A stretch of DNA of 64,000 bases from an uncultured Enhydrobacter sp. (GTDB taxonomy: Bacteria > Pseudomonadota > Gammaproteobacteria > Pseudomonadales > Moraxellaceae): positions 1 through 64,000 of the forward strand of contig CAMIOS010000012.1 in assembly GCA_946222995.1 (NCBI GenBank). Reading direction: 5' to 3'. The notes below the pieces were generated by a model that had not been told where the DNA came from, ran no database searches, and saw only the letters and a program-made list of their open reading frames with translations. The number at the start of each line of letters is the position of its first letter. The first letter of the stretch is position 1. Positions 16,221-24,986 of this stretch are shown one piece after another. Made by a program: the position numbers and the translations under genes.

Positions 16221-17359
16221 GGGTTTTCCTGTTCTCGCGCATGGGATAGGCTTAGCAACTTTTCACCAATAGCTTGGGCATCAAATGCCCCATGTGTCTG
16301 ACGAATAAACACCGCTAAATCTGCCATTAAACGGGCAAAATGCGCCGATTGGCAAAAGGGGGCAGATCCCAACGCTTCGCCTACCAAATTCATGACATTG
16401 TGCGCAGTCTGTACTACTTGTTGTCGTAACTGGCGAATCATTAAGACATGACTATCTGAGGGTGCAGTGTCTATCTGTTCTGCCACAGCACGAAAATAGA
16501 CGGGCAAGAGGCTTAATTGGCTGCTGACTTGTCCCAAATACATGCCTTTAAATACGTGCGGTTTTTGCTGATAACTGTGCAATAAATAGGCAGCAATAGC
16601 AATGCTTGCACCATACCAACAAGCCGCTACCCCCGCCGCGCCATGCCAAAACCCTGCTCGGTTTAGATAGTCATCAGGATTGCCTACTGCGATTACAGGC
16701 GTATTATCAAAACGAATACTGGCAGTAGCAGTGGCTTGCATACCCACTGCATGCCATCCTTGATTGTCAATGTCAATACCTGCTTGCGACATATCGACAA
16801 TGACAAGCTGTGAGCGATTGTCAGTATCTCTATAGGTCATCAAACCATAATCCACCACATTTGCCCCTGAACACCAAGTTTTTATACCGCAGCAAATGCC
16901 TGTCTTAGCTACCACTTGATTAGCTACTACTTGTGAACTTGGTGATGATAACACTTGGCTAAGCCATCCAAAGTTGGCGTTGCTATACTGACTACTTTGG
17001 CTCGAATCAAGATGAAACGTCACCGGCGTGGTGCTACCTTCTGCTGCCCAAACTGCCCAGATTTTATCCGAAGTTTGCTGAATTAACGCGTCATAGCCCA
17101 ACTCATGCAAAATACTAAGGGCATCTAAATGCGATTCAAGCCATTTTGCAATCGTCAAATCTTTGCCTGCCACATCGCTCAAAATTTGCCAGCGTAAGTA
17201 AGTTTGCCCACTGGCAGGGTGCGGTACATCTTTACATAGCGGGAGTAGGGCGCTTAGTATCGCTCGCCTGTCAGAGTCGATGAGTGGCTGATGGATATCT
17301 TGCCAGAGTTGGGCTATGGCTGTTTGAAATTGTTGACGTAACAAATTATGTCGATACAT
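16208..17359 (-). CDS. Acyl-CoA-dehydrogenase-like flavoprotein
   Basis: Acyl-CoA dehydrogenase fold, 383 residues: an N-terminal helical part, a middle beta domain with ICCGIKTWCSGANVVDYGL (the usual G-x-K-x-W-x-S-ga stretch that contacts flavin), and a C-terminal four-helix part with RQLRQQVVQTAHNVMNLVGE. Where true acyl-CoA dehydrogenases have the catalytic Glu in a YEGT motif, this protein reads RQTHGAF (His356), so ordinary beta-oxidation activity is doubtful. AGGAAA precedes the ATG. It follows otsA by 73 bases and overlaps the PIG-L gene. It is likely a biosynthetic oxidase or desaturase-like member of a small specialised pathway; the role is unknown. Confidence 0.75.
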   Translation of the reverse strand: MYRHNLLRQQFQTAIAQLWQDIHQPLIDSDRRAILSALLPLCKDVPHPASGQTYLRWQILSDVAGKDLTIAKWLESHLDALSILHELGYDALIQQTSDKIWAVWAAEGSTTPVTFHLDSSQSSQYSNANFGWLSQVLSSPSSQVVANQVVAKTGICCGIKTWCSGANVVDYGLMTYRDTDNRSQLVIVDMSQAGIDIDNQGWHAVGMQATATASIRFDNTPVIAVGNPDDYLNRAGFWHGAAGVAACWYGASIAIAAYLLHSYQQKPHVFKGMYLGQVSSQLSLLPVYFRAVAEQIDTAPSDSHVLMIRQLRQQVVQTAHNVMNLVGEALGSAPFCQSAHFARLMADLAVFIRQTHGAFDAQAIGEKLLSLSHAREQENPWQL

Positions 17360-17432
17360 AACTTTTTTTTCCTAATGTCAAGGTTGACCCCTCTAAATAC
17401 AGCGTTCTAACTCAAAAAAATGTGCGCTTTGC

Positions 17433-18938
17433 TTACGCTATTCTAGCACTCGTCTGTGATAAATCTTGTAAAAATTGCTGTTGCCAATGGTATAAATTAT
17501 AGTCCTCTAAGCCTGCTAACAACGCATGATAACGCGCTTGTTTTTCTGATAAGGTCATGTTAAGCGCAGTTTTTAAAGCCTCAACTAAATTTAGTTTATT
17601 GGTTGGGTCAATGATAATTGCTGCTTGCATCTGTTCTGCTGCACCGGCATATTTAGATAACATTAACACCCCACAATTTTTAGGCGATTGAGCGGCTATA
17701 TATTCTTTGGCAATCAGATTCATGCCATCTTTGAGCGAATTTACCCAACAAATCTCACTATTGGCTAAAACCGTCATCAGCTGTGGGTGAGGCAAAACCG
17801 ATTCGCTATACTTAATTGGTTGCCAGCCTTGATGCTCAAACTTCGTATTGATACGTTGAACCTGTTGCTGAACTTGTTGATGCAAACACTGATAAGTAGG
17901 CAGATCCAAACGGCTCGGGCACGCGATTTGTAGTAGTTGGATGGTCTGTTGGTATTCTGGATATTGCATCAAAAAAAGCTCAAATGCCAATAATCGCTCG
18001 ATAATACCTTTGGAGTAATCAATACGGTCAACCGCAATAATTTGGCGCACTGTTTTGCTTAATTGTTCTTGATTCGCCACTGAATTGTTATAGCAGTGGC
18101 GTTGTATTGCTTTGACATCCACGCCTATGGGATAATTATAGGCTATTATTAATTTTTTACTAAACTTTTGACCACATTTTTGTGATTTAGTCAGGGGTTG
18201 TTGCATGGTGGTTACAGTATCAGCACAAAAAGCGTCACTCGCTAACAGGCGAGTAGATAATGGCAGTTGAACCGATAACGTTAAATGGGCGTTATTGTCA
18301 AATAAATTATTGCTAATAAAACTGACATTGGGTAAAAAATGCTGAAATACTTGTTGTAATTGTTGTTTGTCTTGTTGGGTTTGAAGTCCAATCGTATCAT
18401 AAAAGGTAAGATGCGCAAGCAATGAGCGGCTATGCTCGCAAGATTGCCAAAATTCGGTTGCCGCAAACGGAATATGCAAAAAAAAGCCAATGCGGTTGGT
18501 CATACCGAGCTGTCGACAATAAAATGCCACGCTTAAAAAATGATAATCATGTACCCAAATGATATCATCAGGTGATACCATGGAGGCAAGTTGCTTAGCA
18601 AACAGGGCATTAACTTGTTGATAAATCGTATAATCTTGTGACTGCGCTTGCACTAAATCAAGTCGTTCATGTAGCAAAGGCCAGAGCACATTATTGGCAA
18701 ATCCGCAATAATAATGCTGGTATTGTAGCTGTGTCAGTGGCGTGACGATAAAATCAATATGGGTAATATTGTCAGAAGCCAATGGCTCAAACGCATTCTT
18801 TTCAGCAATTTTGCCATTCCAGCCTAACCATATCCCGCTGTGATGTTCAAATGCATTGGCAACTCCCACGGCTAGACCCCCTGCCAGTTGGCTGTCGGGT
18901 AGCTTTACTCGATTAGATAGCACAATCAGACGGCTCAT
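17433..18938 (-). CDS. otsA: Trehalose-6-phosphate synthase
   Basis: GT20 retaining glycosyltransferase that joins UDP-glucose and glucose-6-phosphate to trehalose-6-phosphate, the first step of the osmoprotectant pathway. The 501-residue protein has the N-terminal donor loop GGLAVGVANAFE (about 20-31), WVHDYHF, GFFLHIPF, DRIDYSKGI and KDGMNLIAKEYIAAQ. A basic insert of about 15 residues (near SQKCGQKFSKK) before YPIGVD makes it longer than E. coli OtsA (474). Its ATG overlaps the stop of otsB by four bases (ATGA), so the pair is co-translated. Confidence 0.94.
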   Translation of the reverse strand: MSRLIVLSNRVKLPDSQLAGGLAVGVANAFEHHSGIWLGWNGKIAEKNAFEPLASDNITHIDFIVTPLTQLQYQHYYCGFANNVLWPLLHERLDLVQAQSQDYTIYQQVNALFAKQLASMVSPDDIIWVHDYHFLSVAFYCRQLGMTNRIGFFLHIPFAATEFWQSCEHSRSLLAHLTFYDTIGLQTQQDKQQLQQVFQHFLPNVSFISNNLFDNNAHLTLSVQLPLSTRLLASDAFCADTVTTMQQPLTKSQKCGQKFSKKLIIAYNYPIGVDVKAIQRHCYNNSVANQEQLSKTVRQIIAVDRIDYSKGIIERLLAFELFLMQYPEYQQTIQLLQIACPSRLDLPTYQCLHQQVQQQVQRINTKFEHQGWQPIKYSESVLPHPQLMTVLANSEICWVNSLKDGMNLIAKEYIAAQSPKNCGVLMLSKYAGAAEQMQAAIIIDPTNKLNLVEALKTALNMTLSEKQARYHALLAGLEDYNLYHWQQQFLQDLSQTSARIA

Positions 18939-19819
18939 ACAGTTACCTCATTTTTGTGATAAATATTTTGGCAATGGGTGTATAAGCCATCGAGTAGTTG
19001 CTGTACTGCTTCAATATCGTTAACATACCATTGGGCTTGGCTGGGCGCCTTACCCACTTTTATACCAATGCCTTGCGCGTAATGCATCATAGATTTACAT
19101 TTGTTTGATATTTGTGCCGCTTGCTGAACTGCCAAAAACCCCGCTTCATCGGTCACATCATCGCCAATAAAAATCGGACAGCAATCGCTAAGCCAAGGAT
19201 TTTTAGTCGCATAATGTTGCAACAAAGTCATAATGGCTCTACCTTTATCCGCGCCTTTTGGCAAAATTTCAATAACATATTTACCATGATTGAGCTGCCA
19301 ATCGGGATGGTCATCAGCAAGTGACTGCATAAGCGATTGGACAAAAGGTTGAAGCGCAGGGTTTTGTCGATAATGTAAGGCGAGTGAATAAGGTTTTTCC
19401 TCTATAAGATAACCTTGTATGGCTTGTTGCTGACAAGCTTGGCGCATTGCTTGCTGAAATTGGGATTTTTGCTGATTGATAGACTCAAGGTTAATAGCGT
19501 CAAGGTGGGTTAGGGCTGTTAAAGTAGTTTGCGGATTTAAGCTAATCTCAAGCCCATGGGTGCTGGCAATCGGTAGATTCATTTGTCCAAGCATACGCTT
19601 TGCATCGGCCAAGCCACGTCCTGTGATAATAGCAATAGGCACATCAAGCTGTTGTAAGTGAGCTAATAGCTGTAAAGTAGCGGCTGGTATATAGCTATCG
19701 GCAGGGTCTAGTTCAAAAGACGAAAGTGTGCCATCAATATCCAAACATAAATAAATTTGGCGATAGGCTTTTAGCAATTGGGCAAATTGACTTGGGGTAA
19801 GATGATTGGGTAGCAACAA
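18935..19819 (-). CDS. otsB: Trehalose-6-phosphate phosphatase
   Basis: HAD-superfamily phosphatase that releases trehalose from trehalose-6-phosphate. The 294-residue protein has motif I LDIDGTL (Asp27 nucleophile, Asp29), motif II IAIITGR, the conserved lysine region KGADKGRAI and motif IV IFIGDDVTDEAGF. The start is TTG at 19819 with AAAGAG six bases upstream; there is no better ATG before motif I. It is the first gene of the leftward unit that continues through otsA into the acyl-CoA-dehydrogenase/PIG-L/methyltransferase/GT2 set. Confidence 0.93.
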   Translation of the reverse strand: MLLPNHLTPSQFAQLLKAYRQIYLCLDIDGTLSSFELDPADSYIPAATLQLLAHLQQLDVPIAIITGRGLADAKRMLGQMNLPIASTHGLEISLNPQTTLTALTHLDAINLESINQQKSQFQQAMRQACQQQAIQGYLIEEKPYSLALHYRQNPALQPFVQSLMQSLADDHPDWQLNHGKYVIEILPKGADKGRAIMTLLQHYATKNPWLSDCCPIFIGDDVTDEAGFLAVQQAAQISNKCKSMMHYAQGIGIKVGKAPSQAQWYVNDIEAVQQLLDGLYTHCQNIYHKNEVTV

Positions 19820-19995
19820 GATAAACTCTTTAATAACAGCAAGTAGGTTTTAGAGTTATAATTATATTTAGCAAAATTTCTATCAAGTTAATATAGTGTT
19901 TAAATAATTTTCTAATTATTGCTATCTTACAAAAATCTGACTTACCTTAAGTATAAATTTTTTAAGACTATCATAGTAAAGTTGTAACAATTAAA

Positions 19996-20017
19996 ACCCC
20001 TTTGATGGCAAAGGGGT
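19996..20017 (-). terminator. Terminator after the CaxA gene
   Basis: The hairpin ACCCCTTT / AAAGGGGT with loop GATGGC on the plus strand is followed on the minus strand by TTTTAATT. It lies 30 bases after the leftward caxA gene, isolating it from otsB. Confidence 0.85.
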
Positions 20018-20047
20018 AACTTATAATAGGCTAAAAAATTATCTGTC

Positions 20048-21118
20048 TTAACCCCACCAAAACGCACAGGCAATTAGCACATATAGCCCAATCAATGCCA
20101 CGCCCTCAAGCCAAATACTCTCGCCATCAAATACAATAAACGCACTGGTTAATACCGCTAATGCATAGGCAATTAATAGCAACGGACTTAATACAAACGA
20201 CAGTGTCACACCGCCTATCACCATCGACAGCAGCACAAGCACAGGGAACACCACCAAAGCGATCTGTAACGAGCTGTTCATAATCACGCTGACTGCGTAA
20301 TCGCTTTTGTTGCGTAATGCAAGCTGGATACCGACCAAATTTTCAATCGCATTGCCCGCAATCGCTACCACGATTAAGCCTGCAAATACTTCATTGATAC
20401 CTAAACTGTCCATCGCAGGTTTTAACGCCTCGACAAACCAATCCGACACAAACGCTGCACCTGCCCCCGCGGCTGTTAATATCGCAAGGGTTAATGGCAT
20501 TGACCAACTATCGTGGGTTTCACCATCATTGGCTTGGGTGTCTTCTATGCTGGGTTTTAATTTTTCCCCTTTGATAGAGAAAATTAAACTTGCCACAAAT
20601 ACCACCAATAACACAATCGCCACCATGGTGTCTAATGCGTTGATATGTCCGCTGGCAGGGGTATGCAGATAATGAGCGAGTGACGGAATCGCCATCGCAG
20701 CAAATGCCAATAACATCAGCACTGAGTTCATTTTTGGCATTTCTGAATGAAATGTTTGCCGCCCGTTTTTAAGTCCGCCTAACAACAGTGCCATACCAAA
20801 TACCAACACCGAATTGCCCAAAATCGACCCAATCAACGCCGCTTTTACCACCTCATCAAGCCCCGCCCGCAAGGCAAAGATACACACAAACAGCTCGGGC
20901 AAGTTGCCCAACGCCGATTGCAAAATGCCTGTGCCCGCAGGACCCATGCGTTTACCAAGTTGTTCGGTAGCATCACCCACAATCATCGCAACCAATACCA
21001 ACGCCACCGCCGATAAGCCAAATTGAATAATTGGGTGCCAATGTGCCGACATGGCAAATCCCGTGATGGCAGTGATAATTACCGCAGCCGCAATCACTAT
21101 TTTTTCTCGTTTATTCAT
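20048..21118 (-). CDS. Calcium/proton (cation) antiporter, CaxA/ChaA type
   Basis: CaCA-superfamily exchanger of the inner membrane that exports Ca2+ (or Na+/K+) for protons. The 356-residue protein is almost wholly hydrophobic, with about eleven segments, and has the two inverted alpha-repeats: GNLPELFVCIFALRAG (first) and GNAIENLVGIQLALRN (second), each with the conserved Gly-Asn/acidic residue pair. A short charged loop rich in Glu/Asp (about 190-215) divides the halves. An in-frame TTG four codons upstream exists; the ATG at 21118 is preferred. It stands alone. Confidence 0.88.
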   Translation of the reverse strand: MNKREKIVIAAAVIITAITGFAMSAHWHPIIQFGLSAVALVLVAMIVGDATEQLGKRMGPAGTGILQSALGNLPELFVCIFALRAGLDEVVKAALIGSILGNSVLVFGMALLLGGLKNGRQTFHSEMPKMNSVLMLLAFAAMAIPSLAHYLHTPASGHINALDTMVAIVLLVVFVASLIFSIKGEKLKPSIEDTQANDGETHDSWSMPLTLAILTAAGAGAAFVSDWFVEALKPAMDSLGINEVFAGLIVVAIAGNAIENLVGIQLALRNKSDYAVSVIMNSSLQIALVVFPVLVLLSMVIGGVTLSFVLSPLLLIAYALAVLTSAFIVFDGESIWLEGVALIGLYVLIACAFWWG

Positions 21119-21271
21119 TATGAGTCTCAACCAAAAATTATGTTTTTAATTATGCTTGCTAAATGTGAAGGGTATGTTAACAAGTAAATGGTCATAATTT
21201 TAGTGTTGAATCGTTACATGGCTAAGCAGACGCATGCCTTTGCACAAATAAACGCAAACTTAAAAATGTCA

Positions 21272-21296
21272 TGACCCCCTGTGTATGCAGGGGGTC
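21272..21296. terminator. Strong hairpin downstream of the symporter
   Basis: A perfect ten-pair stem, TGACCCCCTG / CAGGGGGTCA with loop TGTATG, lies 57 bases past the leftward symporter stop. It has no immediate T run (minus-strand sequence continues ATGACATTTTT), so it may be a weak terminator or a 3' stabiliser. Confidence 0.55.
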
Positions 21297-21352
21297 AGTA
21301 TCTTAAACAAAATAAACAGGTGGTATTTTAGGGAAGATGTTAAATAAGCGGA

Positions 21353-22813
21353 CTAAGTTAATACAGCATTAATTCGATTTGCTTTATCCGTCAAATACGC
21401 CCAAAGTAGTAAACCAATATCAACGGCATATAAATACAACTCTATTCGAACGCCTGCCACAGTTTTTGGTATGAACTCAAGCAAAGCGGGCACATAGATC
21501 AGCACTGAAATAATGGATGCTATCACTAACACGGTGCGCCGTGTGTGGTCATTTAAGGTTGCCGCCACCACCACCGGCAATAGCAACGAAGTACCTATAA
21601 ATGAATTGACTGCGAATAAAATCAACGATTTAAACGATGTTTGAGCTAAAATCAACGCCAAAACTGCCACACTTGCTCCCACCAGCGATACCGCAACTTT
21701 GGTGCTTGGATAGTCTTGAATATCGCCTTTTAACATAGCAGACCGCCATTCTGTACCAATTGACAATAACTGGCTTGAAATGGTAGACATATCCGCCGCC
21801 AATGCCCCGATAATAAATAGCCCATAAAAAAACACAGGCGTGTCATGGTTTAATAGATTGATTAAAAAATGCCCTTGAGCTTGTGGATCAACGGCTGCAT
21901 TCACACTCACCGCTCGCAGACCAATAAAAATGGTTGGCAAAATCACCAAAAAAGCAAATACCGCCAAACCCATGGTCGAGCGGGTAAAGGCTTTGTCGTC
22001 TTTGGCAATCAGCATACGGGTTGTCATCTGTGGTTGCACATAAGGAATCGACACAATCGAAATAAAACTAATCAATAAAAACTGCCAATTGAGTAATCCA
22101 GCAGGACCCGGTGCGGACATCAATTCAGGCTTAATGGTGCTGGCAGATGCAAATAACTCAGCCACACCGCCCGCCCCATGAATGGCAAAATACCCAATCG
22201 CCCATACTGTGATGAATAATAACAAGCCTTGAAACATATCGGTAAAAAATAACGCTTTCATACCGCCTGCCCAAGAATAAATTAACATCATCAGCACCAA
22301 TATAATCGACCATGTCAACTGTGTGCTGCCAATAGGAATTGCCCCTTGCAGCAGCATAGACGAGCCTTTAATCCCGATCGACACATATGGAATCATAAAC
22401 AACGTGGTCGCTAAAATAAAATAACGAACCACCCAAGTTGGCATATGATTTTGTTTGAGTAGCTCAAGCAAATTTTTGGGTGCATGACCTCGATTGACAA
22501 CTGCCAATTTGCGGGTAAAACGGCGCAGCTTTAGCCCAAAATACATCATCAATGCCGCCAAACACACATCGGTAATACCTAAAAATACCCATGAGCCAAT
22601 CCCATGTTCCATAAAAAACTGCGGCATTCCAATCAGCGTAAAGGTACTAAACAAGCTTGCTGCCGCCCCAAACAAGGACAAAATCGCCCCAAACCCACTG
22701 CCAAACAGATAAGTGCGGTCGCTGGTATTTTGACGAGACAGCCACCAAGACATCATGGCCAAGATTGCCACATAAAAAATCAAAAATCCGATGACCCATG
22801 CTGACTTACTCAT
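21353..22813 (-). CDS. Sodium:solute symporter family transporter
   Basis: SSS-family (PutP/PanF type) secondary transporter, 486 residues with about 13 membrane segments. Recognisable parts are an initial MSWWLSRQNTSDRTYLFGS, the segment GAAASLFSTFTLIGMPQFF with the family's unwound first core helix, YSWAGGMKALFFTDMFQG, and ADMSTISSQLLSIGTEW near helix 8. The solute cannot be told from sequence. The gene overlaps the upstream DUF3311 gene by eight bases, an arrangement found with several monocarboxylate and pantothenate-like SSS transporters. AGGTGA precedes the ATG. Confidence 0.85.
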   Translation of the reverse strand: MSKSAWVIGFLIFYVAILAMMSWWLSRQNTSDRTYLFGSGFGAILSLFGAAASLFSTFTLIGMPQFFMEHGIGSWVFLGITDVCLAALMMYFGLKLRRFTRKLAVVNRGHAPKNLLELLKQNHMPTWVVRYFILATTLFMIPYVSIGIKGSSMLLQGAIPIGSTQLTWSIILVLMMLIYSWAGGMKALFFTDMFQGLLLFITVWAIGYFAIHGAGGVAELFASASTIKPELMSAPGPAGLLNWQFLLISFISIVSIPYVQPQMTTRMLIAKDDKAFTRSTMGLAVFAFLVILPTIFIGLRAVSVNAAVDPQAQGHFLINLLNHDTPVFFYGLFIIGALAADMSTISSQLLSIGTEWRSAMLKGDIQDYPSTKVAVSLVGASVAVLALILAQTSFKSLILFAVNSFIGTSLLLPVVVAATLNDHTRRTVLVIASIISVLIYVPALLEFIPKTVAGVRIELYLYAVDIGLLLWAYLTDKANRINAVLT

Positions 22814-23090
22814 GTGTCACCTCGACAGTGTTGGCGGTATCAGATAGTTCGAGCAAGGCATCATCATTGGTCTGATAGCTTAAACGACTACCGACAAATA
22901 GCACCAAGCCACAAATCAAGGTTGAGACGCCAATCCATACCCATAAAAATAGCGGGATGCCAAGTACAGGTTGGTTTTGGATATGGGCAGGAAAAACGGT
23001 AGAAAAGATACTTGCCGCAGCAAGCAGTAGCGGTATCACCACGCATAACAAAAGTAGGGTTTTAAGATCACCCTGAGTAATAAATTGCAT
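22806..23090 (-). CDS. DUF3311 small membrane subunit
   Basis: A 94-residue protein with two membrane segments (about 9-30 and 42-66), separated by a short loop containing QNQPVLGIPLFLWVW, typical of the DUF3311 family. Such proteins are encoded directly before SSS symporters and are probably accessory subunits. The C-terminal 25 residues are acidic and cytoplasmic by the positive-inside rule. It is first in a two-gene unit with an eight-base overlap. GAGG lies upstream of the ATG. Function is inferred from neighbourhood only. Confidence 0.75.
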   Translation of the reverse strand: MQFITQGDLKTLLLLCVVIPLLLAAASIFSTVFPAHIQNQPVLGIPLFLWVWIGVSTLICGLVLFVGSRLSYQTNDDALLELSDTANTVEVTHE

Positions 23091-23261
23091 AGCAGAAATC
23101 CTCTGTATGACACGATGTAAATGGATAGCACCCGTCTATCAGGTGTAGCCTGTTATTAACAAACTTAAACCAAACGAAAATTTAAACTGGTATAAATTTG
23201 ATAGCACATCATAAAACGTCTTATCTCATTTATAAAGTATTATTTTTAGCATGGCAAGCGT

Positions 23262-24341
23262 TTAACGCAGCAGCTGCATATGCGGATACGGCGTTATAAT
23301 ATTGGCGTCATCCAACGCCATTTTGATATGCTCTCGCAACGTCTCTTTGAGTATCGGCATTCTTGCCACATGCGGCGGATTGACCCAAAACCGCACGATA
23401 AAATGCACCCCAAAGTCACCCACTTTATCGACCGTTGCGGTGGGCGAGGGGCGCTCTACAACCTCATCAGTCGCTGCCAGTACCGCCAAAATCAACTCAC
23501 GGGCTTGCTGGATATCCGCTTCTAAAGCAATACGTACCTCAATATCAAAGCGAATCAAATTTTTGGAAGTTAAATTAATCACCTCTGCCGAAGCGACTGT
23601 CGAATTGGGGAATATCACCGTAATATTATCCCGAGTCAAAATTTGAGTCGTTCGTAACGCAATCTGCACCACTTTGCCTTCTTGGTCATTGATACGAACC
23701 CAATCACCGACTTGGAACGACTGCTCAATTAAAATGGTAATGCCAGAGATAAAATTGGCAAGCGTGGCTTGGGCAGCAAAACCCACCGCAATCCCTGCAA
23801 TCCCTAGACCTGCTACCACCGACACGATATCAAAGCCAAACTGCGACATCACGCTGGCTATCCATAAAATAATCACCACCATTGACATCAAGTTTAGCAA
23901 TAATTGTTCAATAGAAGCATTTAGCCCATAGCTTTTGAGCATTTTTTGCATCAAAAAACCCAAGTTATACCAAATCACAAAAAACAACACCGACCAAATC
24001 CCTGCTTTGGCAGTGGCTTTAACGGTACTGGTTTCAAAATTCAATTGACTCATCACCACCAATACGCTGGCAAATAGCCACATAAGCCTGAGTGTAGAGC
24101 GAATATTGTGATGAAGTTTGGTACGTTGTCTGAGCCGACTGTGCTTGACGAGATAAACGAGCAACCAATAAAATATCCCTAAAATTGCCAATAAAATGAT
24201 TATCTTAATACCCGTACTGGCTATTTTGGAAAAATACAACGACCAGTTAACGGCTTCATCCTCAAGCGAGCCGCCAATGGCTTTATAAAAGTCATAGTAT
24301 AAATCGTTATAAATATCCCGAAAAAACTGCTTAATACTCAT
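23262..24341 (-). CDS. MscS-type mechanosensitive channel
   Basis: Inner-membrane channel that opens under membrane tension to release solutes in hypo-osmotic shock. The 359-residue protein has about four hydrophobic segments (about 29-50, 83-100, 115-130, 148-170), the pore helix with an Ala/Gly pattern GLGIAGIAVGFAAQATLANFISG, and the beta-domain sequence FQVGDWVRI, typical of MscS. It is longer than E. coli MscS (286) by an extra N-terminal membrane hairpin. Ion selectivity is not predictable. It stands 51 bases before the peroxiredoxin gene. Confidence 0.88.
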   Translation of the reverse strand: MSIKQFFRDIYNDLYYDFYKAIGGSLEDEAVNWSLYFSKIASTGIKIIILLAILGIFYWLLVYLVKHSRLRQRTKLHHNIRSTLRLMWLFASVLVVMSQLNFETSTVKATAKAGIWSVLFFVIWYNLGFLMQKMLKSYGLNASIEQLLLNLMSMVVIILWIASVMSQFGFDIVSVVAGLGIAGIAVGFAAQATLANFISGITILIEQSFQVGDWVRINDQEGKVVQIALRTTQILTRDNITVIFPNSTVASAEVINLTSKNLIRFDIEVRIALEADIQQARELILAVLAATDEVVERPSPTATVDKVGDFGVHFIVRFWVNPPHVARMPILKETLREHIKMALDDANIITPYPHMQLLR

Positions 24342-24392
24342 GCTAACGCTAGTCCATCCAATCTTGGCTTATAATTTCTGTTTAATTGATGC

Positions 24393-24887
24393 TTATAGGT
24401 GGTCTGCCAACATGGTTAACAAGGTTTCGGCATGATTTTTGGCGCGTATATTGCGATACTCTTGTTGTAATTTGCCTTGTTTATCAAATACAAAGCTCGA
24501 GCGCACCACGCCCAGCACTTTTTTGCCGTACATATGTTTCTCATCAATGACGCCAAAATGCTCACACAGTTGCTGCTCGGGGTCGCTGATAAGGGCAAAG
24601 TTAATGTGTTTGTTGTTGATAAATTTTTGGTGGCTTTTTAGACTGTCACGTGATACACCAATAACAACGAAACCCAACTTGGCAAAATCCGCCTTTAAGC
24701 GGCTAAAGTCCTCAGCTTGGACGCCACAGCCTGCCGTATTGTCTTTGGGATAAAAATATAAAATCAGCCCTGTGTCATTTTGAGTAAGCCAATCGGTTAA
24801 CACCAGTTGCTGAGTTTGAAATTGGCTAAAATGTTCATCGATTGCTTGAATTAGGGTAATGGTAAAGGCAGGCAGGGCAAGCGACAT
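24393..24887 (-). CDS. bcp: PrxQ/Bcp-type peroxiredoxin
   Basis: Thiol peroxidase that reduces hydrogen and organic peroxides. The 164-residue protein has the thioredoxin fold with peroxidatic Cys54 (DNTAGCGVQAEDF). The resolving cysteine that E. coli Bcp has five residues later is Glu59 here; another Cys, Cys108 (QQLCEHFGV), is present and may serve. The ATG at 24887 is chosen, not the one 39 bases upstream, because AGGAGG lies ahead of it and the domain starts there. It lies behind a terminator and reads leftward. Confidence 0.88.
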   Translation of the reverse strand: MSLALPAFTITLIQAIDEHFSQFQTQQLVLTDWLTQNDTGLILYFYPKDNTAGCGVQAEDFSRLKADFAKLGFVVIGVSRDSLKSHQKFINNKHINFALISDPEQQLCEHFGVIDEKHMYGKKVLGVVRSSFVFDKQGKLQQEYRNIRAKNHAETLLTMLADHL

Positions 24888-24937
24888 TCTCAATTCCTCC
24901 TCTTGATGGCTGGTTCCATGAGGCATTACAATAACAA

Positions 24938-24964
24938 AAAAGACTGGTATAAAACCAGTCTTTT
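24938..24964. terminator. Terminator before the peroxiredoxin gene
   Basis: The hairpin AAAAGACTGGT / ACCAGTCTTTT with loop ATAAA is a symmetric terminator between the secreted-protein gene and bcp. The minus strand continues as a T run. Confidence 0.85.
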
Positions 24965-24986
24965 AAAAAAAAATGGTTAGCTGTAA

